DNA of 64,000 nucleotides from Streptomyces sp. Y2F8-2 (GTDB lineage: Bacteria > Actinomycetota > Actinomycetes > Streptomycetales > Streptomycetaceae). Numbering within the stretch: the first letter of the stretch is position 1; each line of letters starts with the position of its first letter. The position numbers and the translations under genes were made by a program. Below the pieces are notes generated by a model. It searched no databases and had not been told where the DNA came from. It saw only the letters and a list, made by a program, of their open reading frames with translations. The stretch is from positions 1 through 64,000 of the forward strand of contig NZ_BNGS01000007.1 of NCBI RefSeq assembly GCF_014905555.1. Reading direction: 5' to 3'. Below, one piece after another: positions 8,961-21,290 of the stretch.

Positions 8961-9770
8961 TCAAGGGGAGGACGTCAGCGACTTCATGGACACGGGGAAG
9001 TCGAAGTAGGTGTCCGGGTAGGGCTCTGGCTTGAAGGTGTAGTGCCACCACTCCTCGGCGAGGTTGACGAAGCCTAGGCCCTCGAGGGTGCGTTTCAGGA
9101 GCTGTCTGTTGGCGCGCTGCTCGCCGACGATCCGGGGGTCGTCCGTGTGGGCCAGTGTGTCGAAGCAGTCGAATCCCGTACCCATGTCGACGGAGTTGTC
9201 GGGAAAGCGCTCGGCCTTCGGCGCGTAACACGGCACGAGCGGCCGGCCGGGGACGTAGGGACGGGTCGGCCTGACAGGCCGTCGCACGATCGTCAGGTCC
9301 ATGGTGGATCCGCGGCTGTGCCCGGATTTCTCCGCGATGTAGCCGTCCGCGAACAGGCGGGTCTTGTCGACCCGCGGATAGAACTCGGCCTTCATCCTCT
9401 GGTCGTCGAGGTCCTTGGCCCAGCGCACGAAGTGGTCGACGGCGCGTTGCGGCCGGTAGCAGTCGTAGACCTTGAGCGTGTAGCCCTCGCGCACCAGCTC
9501 GGCCTGTGCCTTGTGGAGCGCCTCGGCGGCCGGGCGGGTGAGGAGGCACAGGGGCTGTTGGTAGCCGTCGATGCGCTCACCGACGAAGTTGTGCGGGGTG
9601 AAGTACCGGATCTCCTGGAGGATCGTCGGGTCCACGGATCTCAGCGCGACGAAGTCCGGGGGCGCCTTGGGCTGCGGCGCGGCCGGAGCGGTGGCCGAGG
9701 CGGAGACGACGGCGAGGAATGCGGCGAGCGCGGTGACGAGGCTTCGTACGACGGCCGAGGAACGTGTCAT
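8961..9770 (-). CDS. Secreted VanX-like D-Ala-D-Ala dipeptidase (peptidase M15D)
   Basis: A 269-aa zinc peptidase of the VanX/M15D family. An N-terminal signal peptide (basic MTRSSAVVRS, hydrophobic core to about residue 25, Ala-rich cleavage zone near 30) directs export. Zinc ligands are visible as SGHSRGSTMD (His151, Asp158) and EEWWH (Glu240 catalytic, His243). YRPQRAVDHF supplies the conserved Arg. Genuine VanX acts in the cytoplasm in vancomycin resistance. An exported copy with no vanHA next to it more likely recycles D-Ala-D-Ala or trims cell-wall peptides, as non-resistance homologues do. Monocistronic. Confidence 0.88.
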   Translation of the reverse strand: MTRSSAVVRSLVTALAAFLAVVSASATAPAAPQPKAPPDFVALRSVDPTILQEIRYFTPHNFVGERIDGYQQPLCLLTRPAAEALHKAQAELVREGYTLKVYDCYRPQRAVDHFVRWAKDLDDQRMKAEFYPRVDKTRLFADGYIAEKSGHSRGSTMDLTIVRRPVRPTRPYVPGRPLVPCYAPKAERFPDNSVDMGTGFDCFDTLAHTDDPRIVGEQRANRQLLKRTLEGLGFVNLAEEWWHYTFKPEPYPDTYFDFPVSMKSLTSSP

Positions 9771-9901
9771 GTCCCTTGCATTTATCAGTCGGGGTTCGGC
9801 GGGGGAAGGGCGCCTGCGCCGTTCTGCGGCGCGTCTGCCGATTTCCCGGAGTACGTGGCAGACTCCTGACGTTCCGTCAGATCAGTGCTCGGGGAGGGGC
9901 C

Positions 9902-10348
9902 ATGGCACACATCCGCACCCCTGTGGTGGCCGGATGGTTCACGGGTGAGGGAGAAGACTTCCGTCTTGTCGGCACAAGGTGCTCCGCCTGCCGGTCGGTG
10001 TTCTTTCCGCGCGAGGACGCCTTCTGCCGCAACCCCGGCTGCACGGGCGGCGACCTCATCGAACTGTCACTTTCCAAACAAGGGCGAATCTGGTCGTACA
10101 CCGACACTCGCTACCGACCACCGTCACCCTATGTGACGAATCCGGAACTTCCCTGGCGGCCCTACGCGTTGATCGCGGTGGAACTGGAAGCAGAGCGGAT
10201 CGTGGTGCTCGGGCAGGCGGTTCCGGGGGTGGCCGTCGCCGATCTGGCGGTGGGCATGGAGGCGGAGGTCGTCCCCGGTGTGCTGCACGAGGACGCGGAG
10301 ACGACCTGGACGACATGGCACTGGCGGCCGACGGGGGTGACGGGATGA
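9902..10348 (+). CDS. DUF35 zinc-ribbon/OB-fold protein
   Basis: A 148-aa DUF35 protein with a rubredoxin-like zinc ribbon (Cys27, Cys30, Cys42, Cys47) and then an OB fold. Proteins of this type pair with thiolase-like enzymes and form part of their substrate channel, as in sterol side-chain aldolases (Ltp2/ChsH2-type) and archaeal acetoacetyl-CoA synthesis. The gene overlaps the following thiolase-like gene by ATGA, so the two are translationally coupled. The ATG at 9902 follows GGGGAGG. The sequence does not tell which acyl-CoA is used. Confidence 0.88.
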   Translation: MAHIRTPVVAGWFTGEGEDFRLVGTRCSACRSVFFPREDAFCRNPGCTGGDLIELSLSKQGRIWSYTDTRYRPPSPYVTNPELPWRPYALIAVELEAERIVVLGQAVPGVAVADLAVGMEAEVVPGVLHEDAETTWTTWHWRPTGVTG

Positions 10349-11535
10349 CGGACGACGTGGCGGTGCTCGGCGCGGGCATGCACCCGTGGGGCAAAGGGGG
10401 ACGCGGCTTCGTCGCGTACGGCACGGTGGCCGCGCGGGCGGCGCTCACGGACGCGGGGATCGACTGGCGGGACGTCGGCTCGATCGTGGGCGCGGACACG
10501 GTGCGGGGTGGTTATCCCGGGTACGTGGCGGGGGCGACGTTCGCCAAGGCGCTCGGCTGGCAGGGGGCGAGGGTGACGAGCGTGTACGCGGCGTGCGCTT
10601 CGGGGGCGCAGGCGGTCGGCACCGCACGGGCTCAGATCCTTTCGGGGCTCGCGGACGTGGTGCTGGTGGTCGGCGCCGACGCGGCCCCCACGGGGTTCTT
10701 CCGCCCCGCGGGCGGTGACCGGCCCGACGATCCGGACTGGCTGCGGTTCCGGATCCTCGGGGCGACCAACCCGGCGTACTTCGGTCTGTACGCACGCCGC
10801 CGGATGGCCGTCCACGGGGACACGGTCGACGACTTCGCCCGGGTCAAGGTGAAGAACGCGGCCATGGGAGCACTCAATCCCCACGCCCGGTACCGCAAGC
10901 GGGTCACCGCCGATGAGGTCGCCGCCTCGGCGGTGGTGGCCGACCCGCTGCGGCTCCTCGACATCTGCGCGACCTCGGACGGCGGGGCGGCGCTCGTCCT
11001 GTCGAGCATGGAGTTCGCACACCGGCACGGAGCGGCGCGGCCGGTGCGTATCCGGGCGGTGTCCACGGTGACGCCCCGCTATCCCAATACCGTGCTGGAC
11101 CTGCCCGACATCGCCACGGACTCGGCTGTGGCGGTCGAGCCGGCGTCCGAGACGTTCCGCGCGTCGATCGCGCGAGCCGCCTACGAGGAGGCGGGGATCG
11201 GGCCCGAGGACCTCTCCCTCGCCGAGGTCTACGACCTGTCCACCGCCCTGGAACTGCAGTGGTACGAAGACCTGGGCCTGTGCGCGCGGGGCGAGGGGGC
11301 CAAGCTGCTGAGAGAGGGAGCCACGGCGCTCGGCGGGCGCATACCCGTCAACGTGAGCGGCGGCCTGGCGTCCTTCGGTGAGGCCGTCCCGGCGCAGGCG
11401 ATCGCCCAGGTGTGCGAGCTGACCTGGCAGTTGCGGGGTGAGGCGGGCGACCGCCAGGTGGCGGGGGCACGGATCGGGATCACCGCGAACCAGGGGCTGT
11501 TCGGACACGGGTCCGCGGTGATCGCGGTGCGGTGA
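10345..11535 (+). CDS. Thiolase-superfamily lipid-transfer-type protein
   Basis: A 396-aa thiolase fold of the SCP-x/lipid-transfer subgroup. The nucleophile region YAACASGAQA holds Cys84. The C-terminal block is NVSGGLASFGEAVPA instead of the GHP motif of biosynthetic thiolases, and the last catalytic block reads GLFGHGSAVI where true thiolases have CxGG. These replacements are typical of the lipid-transfer/retro-aldolase branch that works with a DUF35 partner. Such complexes cleave or condense acyl-CoA chains. The start ATG overlaps the DUF35 stop by 4 bp. Substrate unknown. No steroid or cholesterol genes are nearby. Confidence 0.85.
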   Translation: MTDDVAVLGAGMHPWGKGGRGFVAYGTVAARAALTDAGIDWRDVGSIVGADTVRGGYPGYVAGATFAKALGWQGARVTSVYAACASGAQAVGTARAQILSGLADVVLVVGADAAPTGFFRPAGGDRPDDPDWLRFRILGATNPAYFGLYARRRMAVHGDTVDDFARVKVKNAAMGALNPHARYRKRVTADEVAASAVVADPLRLLDICATSDGGAALVLSSMEFAHRHGAARPVRIRAVSTVTPRYPNTVLDLPDIATDSAVAVEPASETFRASIARAAYEEAGIGPEDLSLAEVYDLSTALELQWYEDLGLCARGEGAKLLREGATALGGRIPVNVSGGLASFGEAVPAQAIAQVCELTWQLRGEAGDRQVAGARIGITANQGLFGHGSAVIAVR

Positions 11536-11633
11536 CCCGGCGACATCCGTACGCTGTGTGACCACTCGGGAATGCTGTGTGAACAGGTCATGAACTGGGC
11601 CTCGGCAGGTGCTGAGGACGCCATCATGCTGTC

Positions 11634-13274
11634 GTGCCCTCCTGGACGGACAGCATCCGCTTCGCCTTCCAGCCGGTGGTCAATCTGACGACCGGAGGGG
11701 TGGCGGCACTGGAGATCCTCGCGCGCCCGGAGACCGGCGATGTCCTCGCACAGGCCCGCCGGGACCCTGAACTCGACGGCAGTCTGGCCGCCTTGGCGGT
11801 CGGCGCCGCAGCGCGCAAGGAGACTCTCCTGCCGCTGCACGTCAACGTGTTCGCGGCGACGCTCGCCGATCTCGGCGGCCTCACGGCCCTGCGACAGGCC
11901 GTGCACCAGGCGGGGCGGCTGCCGTGGGAAGTCACGGTCGACGTCGGTCCGCCCTACACGCACGTACCGCACCGGGCCCTGCTGGACGCCGTGGGCGTAC
12001 TGCGGGGCGAGGGTTTCCGGATCTGCGCGGACGGAGTCGGCGACGGCGATGCACCGTTGCGCCTGCTGGCGGACATGGCGCCGGATCTGGTGAAGCTCGA
12101 CGCGTCCCTGCTGACGCGACCGGCCGCGGTGCGGGCCATGGGGACGCTCTGCGAACAACTGGGCGCGTTGCTGTCGGTCGAAGGTGTGGAGACCGAGACA
12201 CAGTGTGCGGCGGTACGGGCGGCGGGCGCGCAGTTGGCACAGGGTGATCTGTTCGCGCCGCCGTCCCGGCGGCCTGCCGTGGACGTATACGTTCCGATGA
12301 TGGCCCCTTCCGTGCCCGCGACCCCGCGTGGCGGGCCGTCGGTGCGGCAGTTCCTGCGGCCCGCCGCGCTGCTGCCCGCGACGGCCTCGGCGGGTCAGGT
12401 ACGGGCGCTGCTCACCGGGTCACCGGAGGTGTCCGGTGTGCTGCTGGTGGACCAGGGCGGGGTGCCGGTCCGCTCTGTGCACCGTTCGCGGTTCCTGCTG
12501 TCCATGTCGGGGCGGTACGGGCATGCGCTGTACGCCGACCGGCCCGCCGCGAAGCTGGGTGATCCGCCGCGCACGGTCGGCATCGGCGCCACGGCCTGGG
12601 AGGTGCTCGACGTGGTCGCGGACGGCGAGCGGGACCGCACCTCGGACGACGTGGCGGTGGTCGACCGGCAGGGGCGGTGTGTGGGCGTCGTACGGCTCGC
12701 GGACCTCGTACGGGCGCTGGCCGAGAGCCGGGTCGAGGAGGCGGCGGGGCTCAATCCGCTGACCCGGCTGCCCGGGTCGGACGCCATCACCGGTGAGGTG
12801 GACCGGCGGATCGCGGACGGACGGGTGTTCGCGCTGAGCTGGCTGGACGTCGACCACTTCAAGCAGGTCAACGACGGGGCGGGGTTCGCCGCCGGTGACG
12901 AGCTCATTCGTGCGGTCGGGCGGGCGTTGCAGGGCGCGGCGTCGGGGAGCACCAGGGTGGGGCACATCGGCGGGGACGACTTCCTGGTGCTGGCCGATCC
13001 CGAGAGGCTCGACCCGCTGGCGGCGTCGGTGCTGGACTCACCTTGGTCGGCGGGCGGGCGCACGGTCACGCTGTCGCTGGCCACGGTCGTGTGCGCACCC
13101 GGCAGCGTGACCGACCACCGTCAGGCGGCGGCGTGCCTGGCCCCCCTCAAACAGGCGGCGAAGGCGCTGCGCGGCGCGAGTTGGGTCCTGGGCCGAGCCG
13201 GTCTGCCGGGCCACGAGATCCGCCGCGGCTCGCTCCCGGCTCCGGCTCCGGCGGGCGTGCCGGCTGGCCGCTGA
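11634..13274 (+). CDS. EAL-CBS-GGDEF protein (c-di-GMP related, divergent motifs)
   Basis: A 546-aa cytoplasmic protein with three regions: an EAL-like domain (about 1-220), a CBS-pair-like linker (about 240-370) and a GGDEF domain (about 375-520). No transmembrane helices. In the EAL part the signature reads EILARP. EGVE and QGDLF are kept, but the central Asp-Asp metal site appears as ADGVGDG, with the second Asp missing. In the GGDEF part the signature is GGDDF (446-450) instead of GG(D/E)EF, and the upstream DVDHFKQVND block ends in GF rather than GH. It may therefore be a weak cyclase, a sensor or an inactive binder. The start is GTG at 11634 with a weak ribosome site. No partner gene. 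Confidence 0.82.
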   Translation: MPSWTDSIRFAFQPVVNLTTGGVAALEILARPETGDVLAQARRDPELDGSLAALAVGAAARKETLLPLHVNVFAATLADLGGLTALRQAVHQAGRLPWEVTVDVGPPYTHVPHRALLDAVGVLRGEGFRICADGVGDGDAPLRLLADMAPDLVKLDASLLTRPAAVRAMGTLCEQLGALLSVEGVETETQCAAVRAAGAQLAQGDLFAPPSRRPAVDVYVPMMAPSVPATPRGGPSVRQFLRPAALLPATASAGQVRALLTGSPEVSGVLLVDQGGVPVRSVHRSRFLLSMSGRYGHALYADRPAAKLGDPPRTVGIGATAWEVLDVVADGERDRTSDDVAVVDRQGRCVGVVRLADLVRALAESRVEEAAGLNPLTRLPGSDAITGEVDRRIADGRVFALSWLDVDHFKQVNDGAGFAAGDELIRAVGRALQGAASGSTRVGHIGGDDFLVLADPERLDPLAASVLDSPWSAGGRTVTLSLATVVCAPGSVTDHRQAAACLAPLKQAAKALRGASWVLGRAGLPGHEIRRGSLPAPAPAGVPAGR

Positions 13275-13612
13275 CACCACTCCACGCCTGGCTGCTCTCC
13301 CCGATCCTGCGGATGCCTGCCCACCGTTTACGTCGCCTGCCTTGACGCTCCGTGGGTGCGGGAGAACACTTCCGGATGTCAGTCGGCATCGCCGCATTCG
13401 GGCGTCTTCGGTCATGCGACCCGAGGCCCACACCGGTACCAACGGGTTGTCCCCCCACGGGCGGTTCCGCTGCACAGGCACGCTCGTCGCGGACGCCGGG
13501 CGGGGTTCGGGACCCTCCCTGCCTTCGGCTGAAGTCGCCAAGGGAAACGCAACCCTGCACGGAGGACCGACACGGGGCCGGACGGACCCCGGGCGAGGGC
13601 CTAGGAGCCGCC
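13275..13612. other. Intergenic region upstream of glpF
   Basis: A 338-bp region with no credible gene on either strand. It contains the glpF ribosome site (AGGAG at 13603-13607) and must hold the glpFK promoter. I looked for a known riboswitch core and for an obvious GylR-type operator and recognised neither. Several short G/C inverted repeats near 13480-13600 could fold but have no clear terminator shape. Confidence 0.4.
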
Positions 13613-14371
13613 ATGACGCATGCAAGCATCTTCATCGGCGAGTTGATCGGCACGGCCGTACTCATCCTGTTCGGCGCGGGAGTCTGCGCCGCCGTCACCC
13701 TGCACTACTCCAAGGCGAAAGGCGCGGGCTGGGTCGTCATCGCCTTCGGCTGGGGCTTCGGCGTCCTCGCGGGCGCCTACACCGCCGCCCCCAAGTCCGG
13801 CGGACACCTCAACCCGGCGGTGACCATCGGCCTCGCCATCGCCGGCATCACCAAGTGGGAAGACGTCCCGTACTACCTGCTGGGCCAGATGGCGGGGGCG
13901 ATCCTCGGCGCCGTGCTGACCTGGCTCGTCTACTTCGCCCAGTTCCAGGCGAACGCCGAGGAGGACAGGGCCCAGCCCACGCTCGGGATCTTCTCCACCG
14001 CCCCGGAGATCCGCAATCCGGTCGCCAACCTGATCACCGAGATCATCGCGACCGTGGGTCTGGTGCTGCCCATCCTGTTCTTCGGCAAGAACCTCGGCAC
14101 CGGCATCGGCATCATCCCCGGCACGACAGCGTACGGCTCGGGCATCGGCATCCTGCTCGTCTCCCTGCTCGTCGTCGGCATCGGCCTCTCCCTCGGCGGG
14201 CCCACCGGATACGCGATCAATCCCGCCCGGGACCTCGGCCCGCGCATCACCCACGCCCTGCTGCCGATCCCCAACAAGGGCGGGTCGGACTGGGGCTACG
14301 CCTGGATCCCGGTGGTAGGACCGCTGATCGGCGGTGCGCTGTCGGCCCTTGTGTACAAAGCAGCCTTCTGA
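13613..14371 (+). CDS. glpF: Glycerol uptake facilitator (aquaglyceroporin)
   Basis: A 252-aa MIP-family channel with six transmembrane helices for passive glycerol entry. Both half-helix motifs are intact: HLNPAVT (NPA 67-69) and AINPARDLGPR (NPA 203-205). The Asp after the second NPAR is the hallmark of glycerol facilitators over water-only channels. A longer open frame begins at 13352, but the ATG at 13613 has AGGAG five bases upstream and is the natural family start. glpK follows after 21 bp. Neither glpD nor a gylR-type regulator is in the window, unlike the classical Streptomyces gyl operon. Confidence 0.93.
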   Translation: MTHASIFIGELIGTAVLILFGAGVCAAVTLHYSKAKGAGWVVIAFGWGFGVLAGAYTAAPKSGGHLNPAVTIGLAIAGITKWEDVPYYLLGQMAGAILGAVLTWLVYFAQFQANAEEDRAQPTLGIFSTAPEIRNPVANLITEIIATVGLVLPILFFGKNLGTGIGIIPGTTAYGSGIGILLVSLLVVGIGLSLGGPTGYAINPARDLGPRITHALLPIPNKGGSDWGYAWIPVVGPLIGGALSALVYKAAF

Positions 14372-14392
14372 CCCTTTGACGAAGGGGACGTC

Positions 14393-15913
14393 ATGACGGA
14401 CCACGACCGCAAGTACGTCGCCGCTATCGACCAGGGCACCACATCCAGCCGCTGCATCGTCTTCGACCACAGCGGCGGGATCGTCGCAGTGGACCAGCGT
14501 GAACACCGCCAGATCTTCCCCAAGCCGGGGTGGGTGGAGCACGACGCCACGGAGATCTGGTCCAAGGTGCAGGCGGTGGTCGCGGGCGCCATCGCCAAGG
14601 CCGGGCTGCGCGCCGACCAGATAGCCGCGCTCGGCATCACCAACCAGCGCGAGACCACGGTCCTGTGGGACCGCGCCACGGGCAAGCCGGTGCACAACGC
14701 GATCGTCTGGCAGGACACCCGGACGGCCGCGCTGTGCAACGAACTCGGCGGCCCCGATGGGCAGGACCGTTTCCGCGAGCAGACCGGGCTACCGCTCGCG
14801 AGTTACTTCTCCGGGCCCAAGGCGGCCTGGCTGCTGGACAACGTGCCCGGGCTCAGGGCACGGGCCGAGCGCGGCGAGATCGCGTTCGGCACCATCGACT
14901 CCTGGCTGATCTGGAACCTGACCGGCGGAACGGACGGCGGACGGCACGTCACCGACGTCACCAACGCGGGGCGCACAATGCTGATGAACCTCCAGACGCT
15001 CCAGTGGGATACATCCATCCTGTCCGCCATGAACGTCCCGGAGGCGATCCTCCCGGAGATCAGGTCCTCCTCCGAGGTGTACGGAACCGCTGTCGGCCAA
15101 CTCGCGGGCGTCCCCGTCGCCTCCGCGCTGGGCGACCAGCAGGCGGCGGTGTTCGGGCAGGCCTGCTACGACGTGGGGACGGCCAAGAACACCTACGGCA
15201 CGGGCAGCTTCCTGCTGCTCAACACCGGCAACAGGCCGGTGCCGTCGAAGAACGGGCTGTTGACGACCATGGGCTACAAGATCGGTGACGAAGCGCCGGT
15301 CTACTGCCTGGAGGGGTCGATCGCGATCACCGGTGCGCTCGTGCAGTGGCTCCGCGACCAGCTCGGCATCATCCGCACCGCGGACGAGATCGAGACGCTT
15401 GCGGCGAGCGTCGACGACAACGGCGGGGCGTACATCGTGCCCGCCTTCTCCGGCCTGTTCGCCCCTTACTGGCGCTCCGACGCGCGCGGGGTGGTCACCG
15501 GGCTGACCCGCTACGTCACCAAGGCACACCTGGCGCGGGCGGTGCTGGAGGCGACGAGCTGGCAGACGCGTGAGGTCGTGGACGCCATGTACCAGGACTC
15601 CGGGGTGCCGATCACCACCCTGAAGGTCGACGGCGGCATGACGAAGAACAACCTGCTGATGCAGCACCAGGCGGACGTGCTCGGCGTGCCGGTGATCCGG
15701 CCGAAGGTCTCCGAGACGACCTGCCTGGGCGCCGCGTACGCGGCAGGCCTCGCGACCGGGGTGTGGAACGACCTCGACGAGCTCAAGTCGCACTGGCAGA
15801 AGGACGTCGAGTGGACGCCCGCCATGGAGGCGTCGGTCCGCGACCGGGAGTACCGCAACTGGCGCAAGGCCGTGGAGAAGAGCTTCGGCTGGCAGGAGGA
15901 CGAGGGGGACTGA
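14393..15913 (+). CDS. glpK: Glycerol kinase
   Basis: A 506-aa FGGY-family kinase that phosphorylates glycerol to sn-glycerol 3-phosphate. The N-terminal phosphate-binding block AAIDQGTTSSRCIVFD is present, as are FGTIDSWL, GALGDQQAA and YGTGSFLLLNTG, and the C-terminal VDGGMTKN ATP site. Length and motifs are standard. The ATG follows AAGGGG. It completes a two-gene uptake unit with glpF. Glycerol 3-phosphate dehydrogenase must be encoded elsewhere. A short GC-rich tandem repeat and a hairpin follow the stop. Confidence 0.95.
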   Translation: MTDHDRKYVAAIDQGTTSSRCIVFDHSGGIVAVDQREHRQIFPKPGWVEHDATEIWSKVQAVVAGAIAKAGLRADQIAALGITNQRETTVLWDRATGKPVHNAIVWQDTRTAALCNELGGPDGQDRFREQTGLPLASYFSGPKAAWLLDNVPGLRARAERGEIAFGTIDSWLIWNLTGGTDGGRHVTDVTNAGRTMLMNLQTLQWDTSILSAMNVPEAILPEIRSSSEVYGTAVGQLAGVPVASALGDQQAAVFGQACYDVGTAKNTYGTGSFLLLNTGNRPVPSKNGLLTTMGYKIGDEAPVYCLEGSIAITGALVQWLRDQLGIIRTADEIETLAASVDDNGGAYIVPAFSGLFAPYWRSDARGVVTGLTRYVTKAHLARAVLEATSWQTREVVDAMYQDSGVPITTLKVDGGMTKNNLLMQHQADVLGVPVIRPKVSETTCLGAAYAAGLATGVWNDLDELKSHWQKDVEWTPAMEASVRDREYRNWRKAVEKSFGWQEDEGD

Positions 15914-15924
15914 CCCGCACGTCG

Positions 15925-15990
15925 ACACGCGCGTGCGTCTCCCATGAGCCACGCGCGCGTGCGTCTCGCCTGAGCCACGCGCGCGTGCGC
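15925..15990 (+). repeat. 26-bp tandem repeat after glpK
   Basis: Two and a half copies of a 26-bp unit that starts ACRCGCGCGTGCGTCTC and ends TGAGCC: 15925-15950, 15951-15976, partial 15977-15990. Copies 1 and 2 differ at three positions. The ACGCGCGCGT cores are self-complementary and could pair with each other. It lies in the short gap between convergent glpK and cvnD. Confidence 0.85.
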
Positions 15991-16000
15991 CACGGCGGCT

Positions 16001-16024
16001 CGTACCCCGGTCGGCGGGGGTACG
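16001..16024. terminator. Hairpin between glpK and cvnD
   Basis: CGTACCCC (16001-16008) pairs perfectly with GGGGTACG (16017-16024), loop 8 nt, between two convergent genes. Likely bidirectional terminator. Confidence 0.65.
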
Positions 16025-16048
16025 GGCCGTCCCTGCGTGTCCGCGGGA

Positions 16049-16634
16049 TCAGGTGGCGACGCTCGCGCGGCCGTCGGCCGCGTGTGTCCCGGCGTGCCGG
16101 ACGACCTCGATCAGCACCTCCTTGACGGACTCCCGCTCGCGGGCGTCACAGAGGACGACCGGTACGTCGTCGTCCAGGTCGAGGGCCTGCCGTATGTCCT
16201 CGGCGGGGTGGCGGGTGGCGCCCTCGAAGCAGTTGACGGCGACGGCGAACGGGATGGAGCGGCGCTCGAAGTAGTCGACCGCGGCGAAGCAGTCCTCCAG
16301 GCGGCGGGTGTCGACGAGGACGACGGCGCCCAGTGCACCGGCGGCCAGTTCGTCCCACAGGAACCAGAAGCGGTCCTGGCCGGGCGTCCCGAACAGGTAG
16401 AGGACCAGGTCCTCGCGGAGGGTGATGCGGCCGAAGTCCATGGCGACGGTGGTGGTGTGCTTGCCCTCCACACCACGGGTGTCGTCCACCGGGCGGCCCG
16501 CCTCGGTGAGCACCTCCTCGGTGCGCAGCGGCCTGATCTCGCTCACCGCGCCGACGAGGGTCGTCTTGCCCACCCCGAAACCGCCGGCCACGAGGATCTT
16601 GAGCGTGACGGGCTCGACCGGAGGCTTGCCGCGC

Positions 16635-16654
<20 letters not shown>
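16049..16654 (-). CDS. cvnD: Conservon GTPase CvnD
   Basis: A 201-aa small GTP-binding protein of the CvnD/MglA-like group. It acts at the membrane-facing end of a conservon complex as a GTP switch. The P-loop GGFGVGKTT lies at 24-32, and LFGTPGQDRF is the G3 switch II block. The ATG at 16654 follows AGGAGA. The open frame starts 108 bp further up, but that part is antisense-like. Unlike a normal cvnABCD operon, it follows a 5-oxoprolinase gene, overlapping it by 20 bp. The other three conservon genes are about 4 kb upstream on the same strand. Confidence 0.9.
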
Positions 16655-20252
<3,598 letters not shown>

Positions 20253-20400
20253 GTCCGTCTCTCCGATCGCGCTGCTCGGAACCCTGCCCGCCGGTCGGTG
20301 ATCGGCACGCTGCGGTGGGTGGCCGACGATCACTTGGATCATATCGGGACGGGGGTTCCGGCGCCGGTCCGGGCGCGGAAGGGCACGTCGGCGCCGCCCG

Positions 20401-20443
20401 CCGGGGTGCCCGCGCACTCGGCCGGAGCGCGCGGGCACCCCGG
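20401..20443 (-). terminator. Strong hairpin directly after cvnC
   Basis: A perfect 15-bp stem: CCGGGGTGCCCGCGC (20401-20415) with GCGCGGGCACCCCGG (20429-20443), loop 13 nt. It starts 1 bp beyond the cvnC stop codon. This suggests cvnABC ends here and that the oxoprolinase-cvnD pair has its own promoter in the remaining 150 bp. Confidence 0.8.
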
Positions 20444-20444
20444 C

Positions 20445-20840
20445 TCACAAGGCTCGCAGGCCGTTGATCACATCGCGCAGGATGCTCTCGTCCACCAGCT
20501 CGGCGGGCGGTACGGGACGGGAGACGTGGACCAGTTCCTCGTCCACCAGGTCCCCGACGAGAACCCGCACCACGCCGACGGGCAGATCGAGCTCGGCGGC
20601 GAGCTCGGCGACCGACTGGGGGGTGTCACGGCACCGTTCGACGATGTCCACGTGCTCCGGGGACAGCGACGGGTCCCCCTCGGGATCGTTCACGTGCGGC
20701 TCGGTGACGACCACCGCGATCAGGTCGAGGCGGTGCTGCACCTCGTGGCTGGTGCGGCCGCGCGTCATGGCGTACGGACGGACTACCGGTCCGGCCTCGT
20801 CGTCGAACCAGTGGCTGCTTCCCTGACCGTCTGGGCTCAT
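20445..20840 (-). CDS. cvnC: Conservon DUF742 protein CvnC
   Basis: A 131-aa DUF742 protein, the third component of conservons. The N-terminus carries FDDEAGPVVRPYAMTRGRT, the family hallmark that opens the domain. The C-terminal half looks like a winged helix (SVAELAAELDLPVGVVRVLVGDL). It is thought to couple the roadblock protein and GTPase to the sensor ATPase. The start ATG is 9 bp after the cvnB stop. Confidence 0.92.
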   Translation of the reverse strand: MSPDGQGSSHWFDDEAGPVVRPYAMTRGRTSHEVQHRLDLIAVVVTEPHVNDPEGDPSLSPEHVDIVERCRDTPQSVAELAAELDLPVGVVRVLVGDLVDEELVHVSRPVPPAELVDESILRDVINGLRAL

Positions 20841-20849
20841 ACCGTCCCA

Positions 20850-21290
20850 CTACCCGCCCGAGGGCAGATCGGTGCGCGGAGCGGACCCCAGATGCGTGCC
20901 GACCCGTTTGACGAGAAGGGTCATCTCGTAGGCCACCTGCCCGACGTCGGAGTCGGCGTCCGACAGGACGGCGAGGCAGCTGCCGTCGCCTGCGGCGGTG
21001 ACGAACAGGAACGCCTCGTCGAGTTCGACGATGGTCTGGCGGACCCCGCCGGCGTCGAAGTGGCGGCCGACGCCCTTGGCGAGGCTGTGGAATCCGGAGG
21101 CGACCGCGGCCAGGTGTTCGCTGTCCTCGCGGCTCAGCTCCTGGGAGACCCCTGTGGGCAGACCGTCGCTGGAGAGCACGAGCGCCTTGCGGATGCTGGC
21201 GACGCGCTCCACCAGGTCGTCGAGGAGCCAGTTCAGCTCCCCCGACGCCTTGTTGGTCGCGGTGGGCCCTGCGGCCTTCGGTGCGGTCAT
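20850..21290 (-). CDS. cvnB: Conservon roadblock/LC7 protein CvnB
   Basis: A 146-aa roadblock/LC7-domain protein (about residues 15-125), related to MglB, which regulates the GTPase of the same system. ELNWLLDDLVERV and the RKALVLSSDGLPTG strand are the family signature. It overlaps the cvnA stop by ATGA, so its translation is coupled to the sensor-like ATPase. Confidence 0.93.
   Translation of the reverse strand: MTAPKAAGPTATNKASGELNWLLDDLVERVASIRKALVLSSDGLPTGVSQELSREDSEHLAAVASGFHSLAKGVGRHFDAGGVRQTIVELDEAFLFVTAAGDGSCLAVLSDADSDVGQVAYEMTLLVKRVGTHLGSAPRTDLPSGG

Noticed and set aside
8961..9770. VanX-like gene as evidence of a vancomycin-resistance cluster
   Set aside because: No vanH, vanA, vanR or vanS beside it, and the protein has a signal peptide, unlike the cytoplasmic resistance enzyme.
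13380..13612. Possible riboswitch or structured leader before glpF
   Set aside because: G/C-rich pairing is possible, but no core of a known riboswitch class could be matched.
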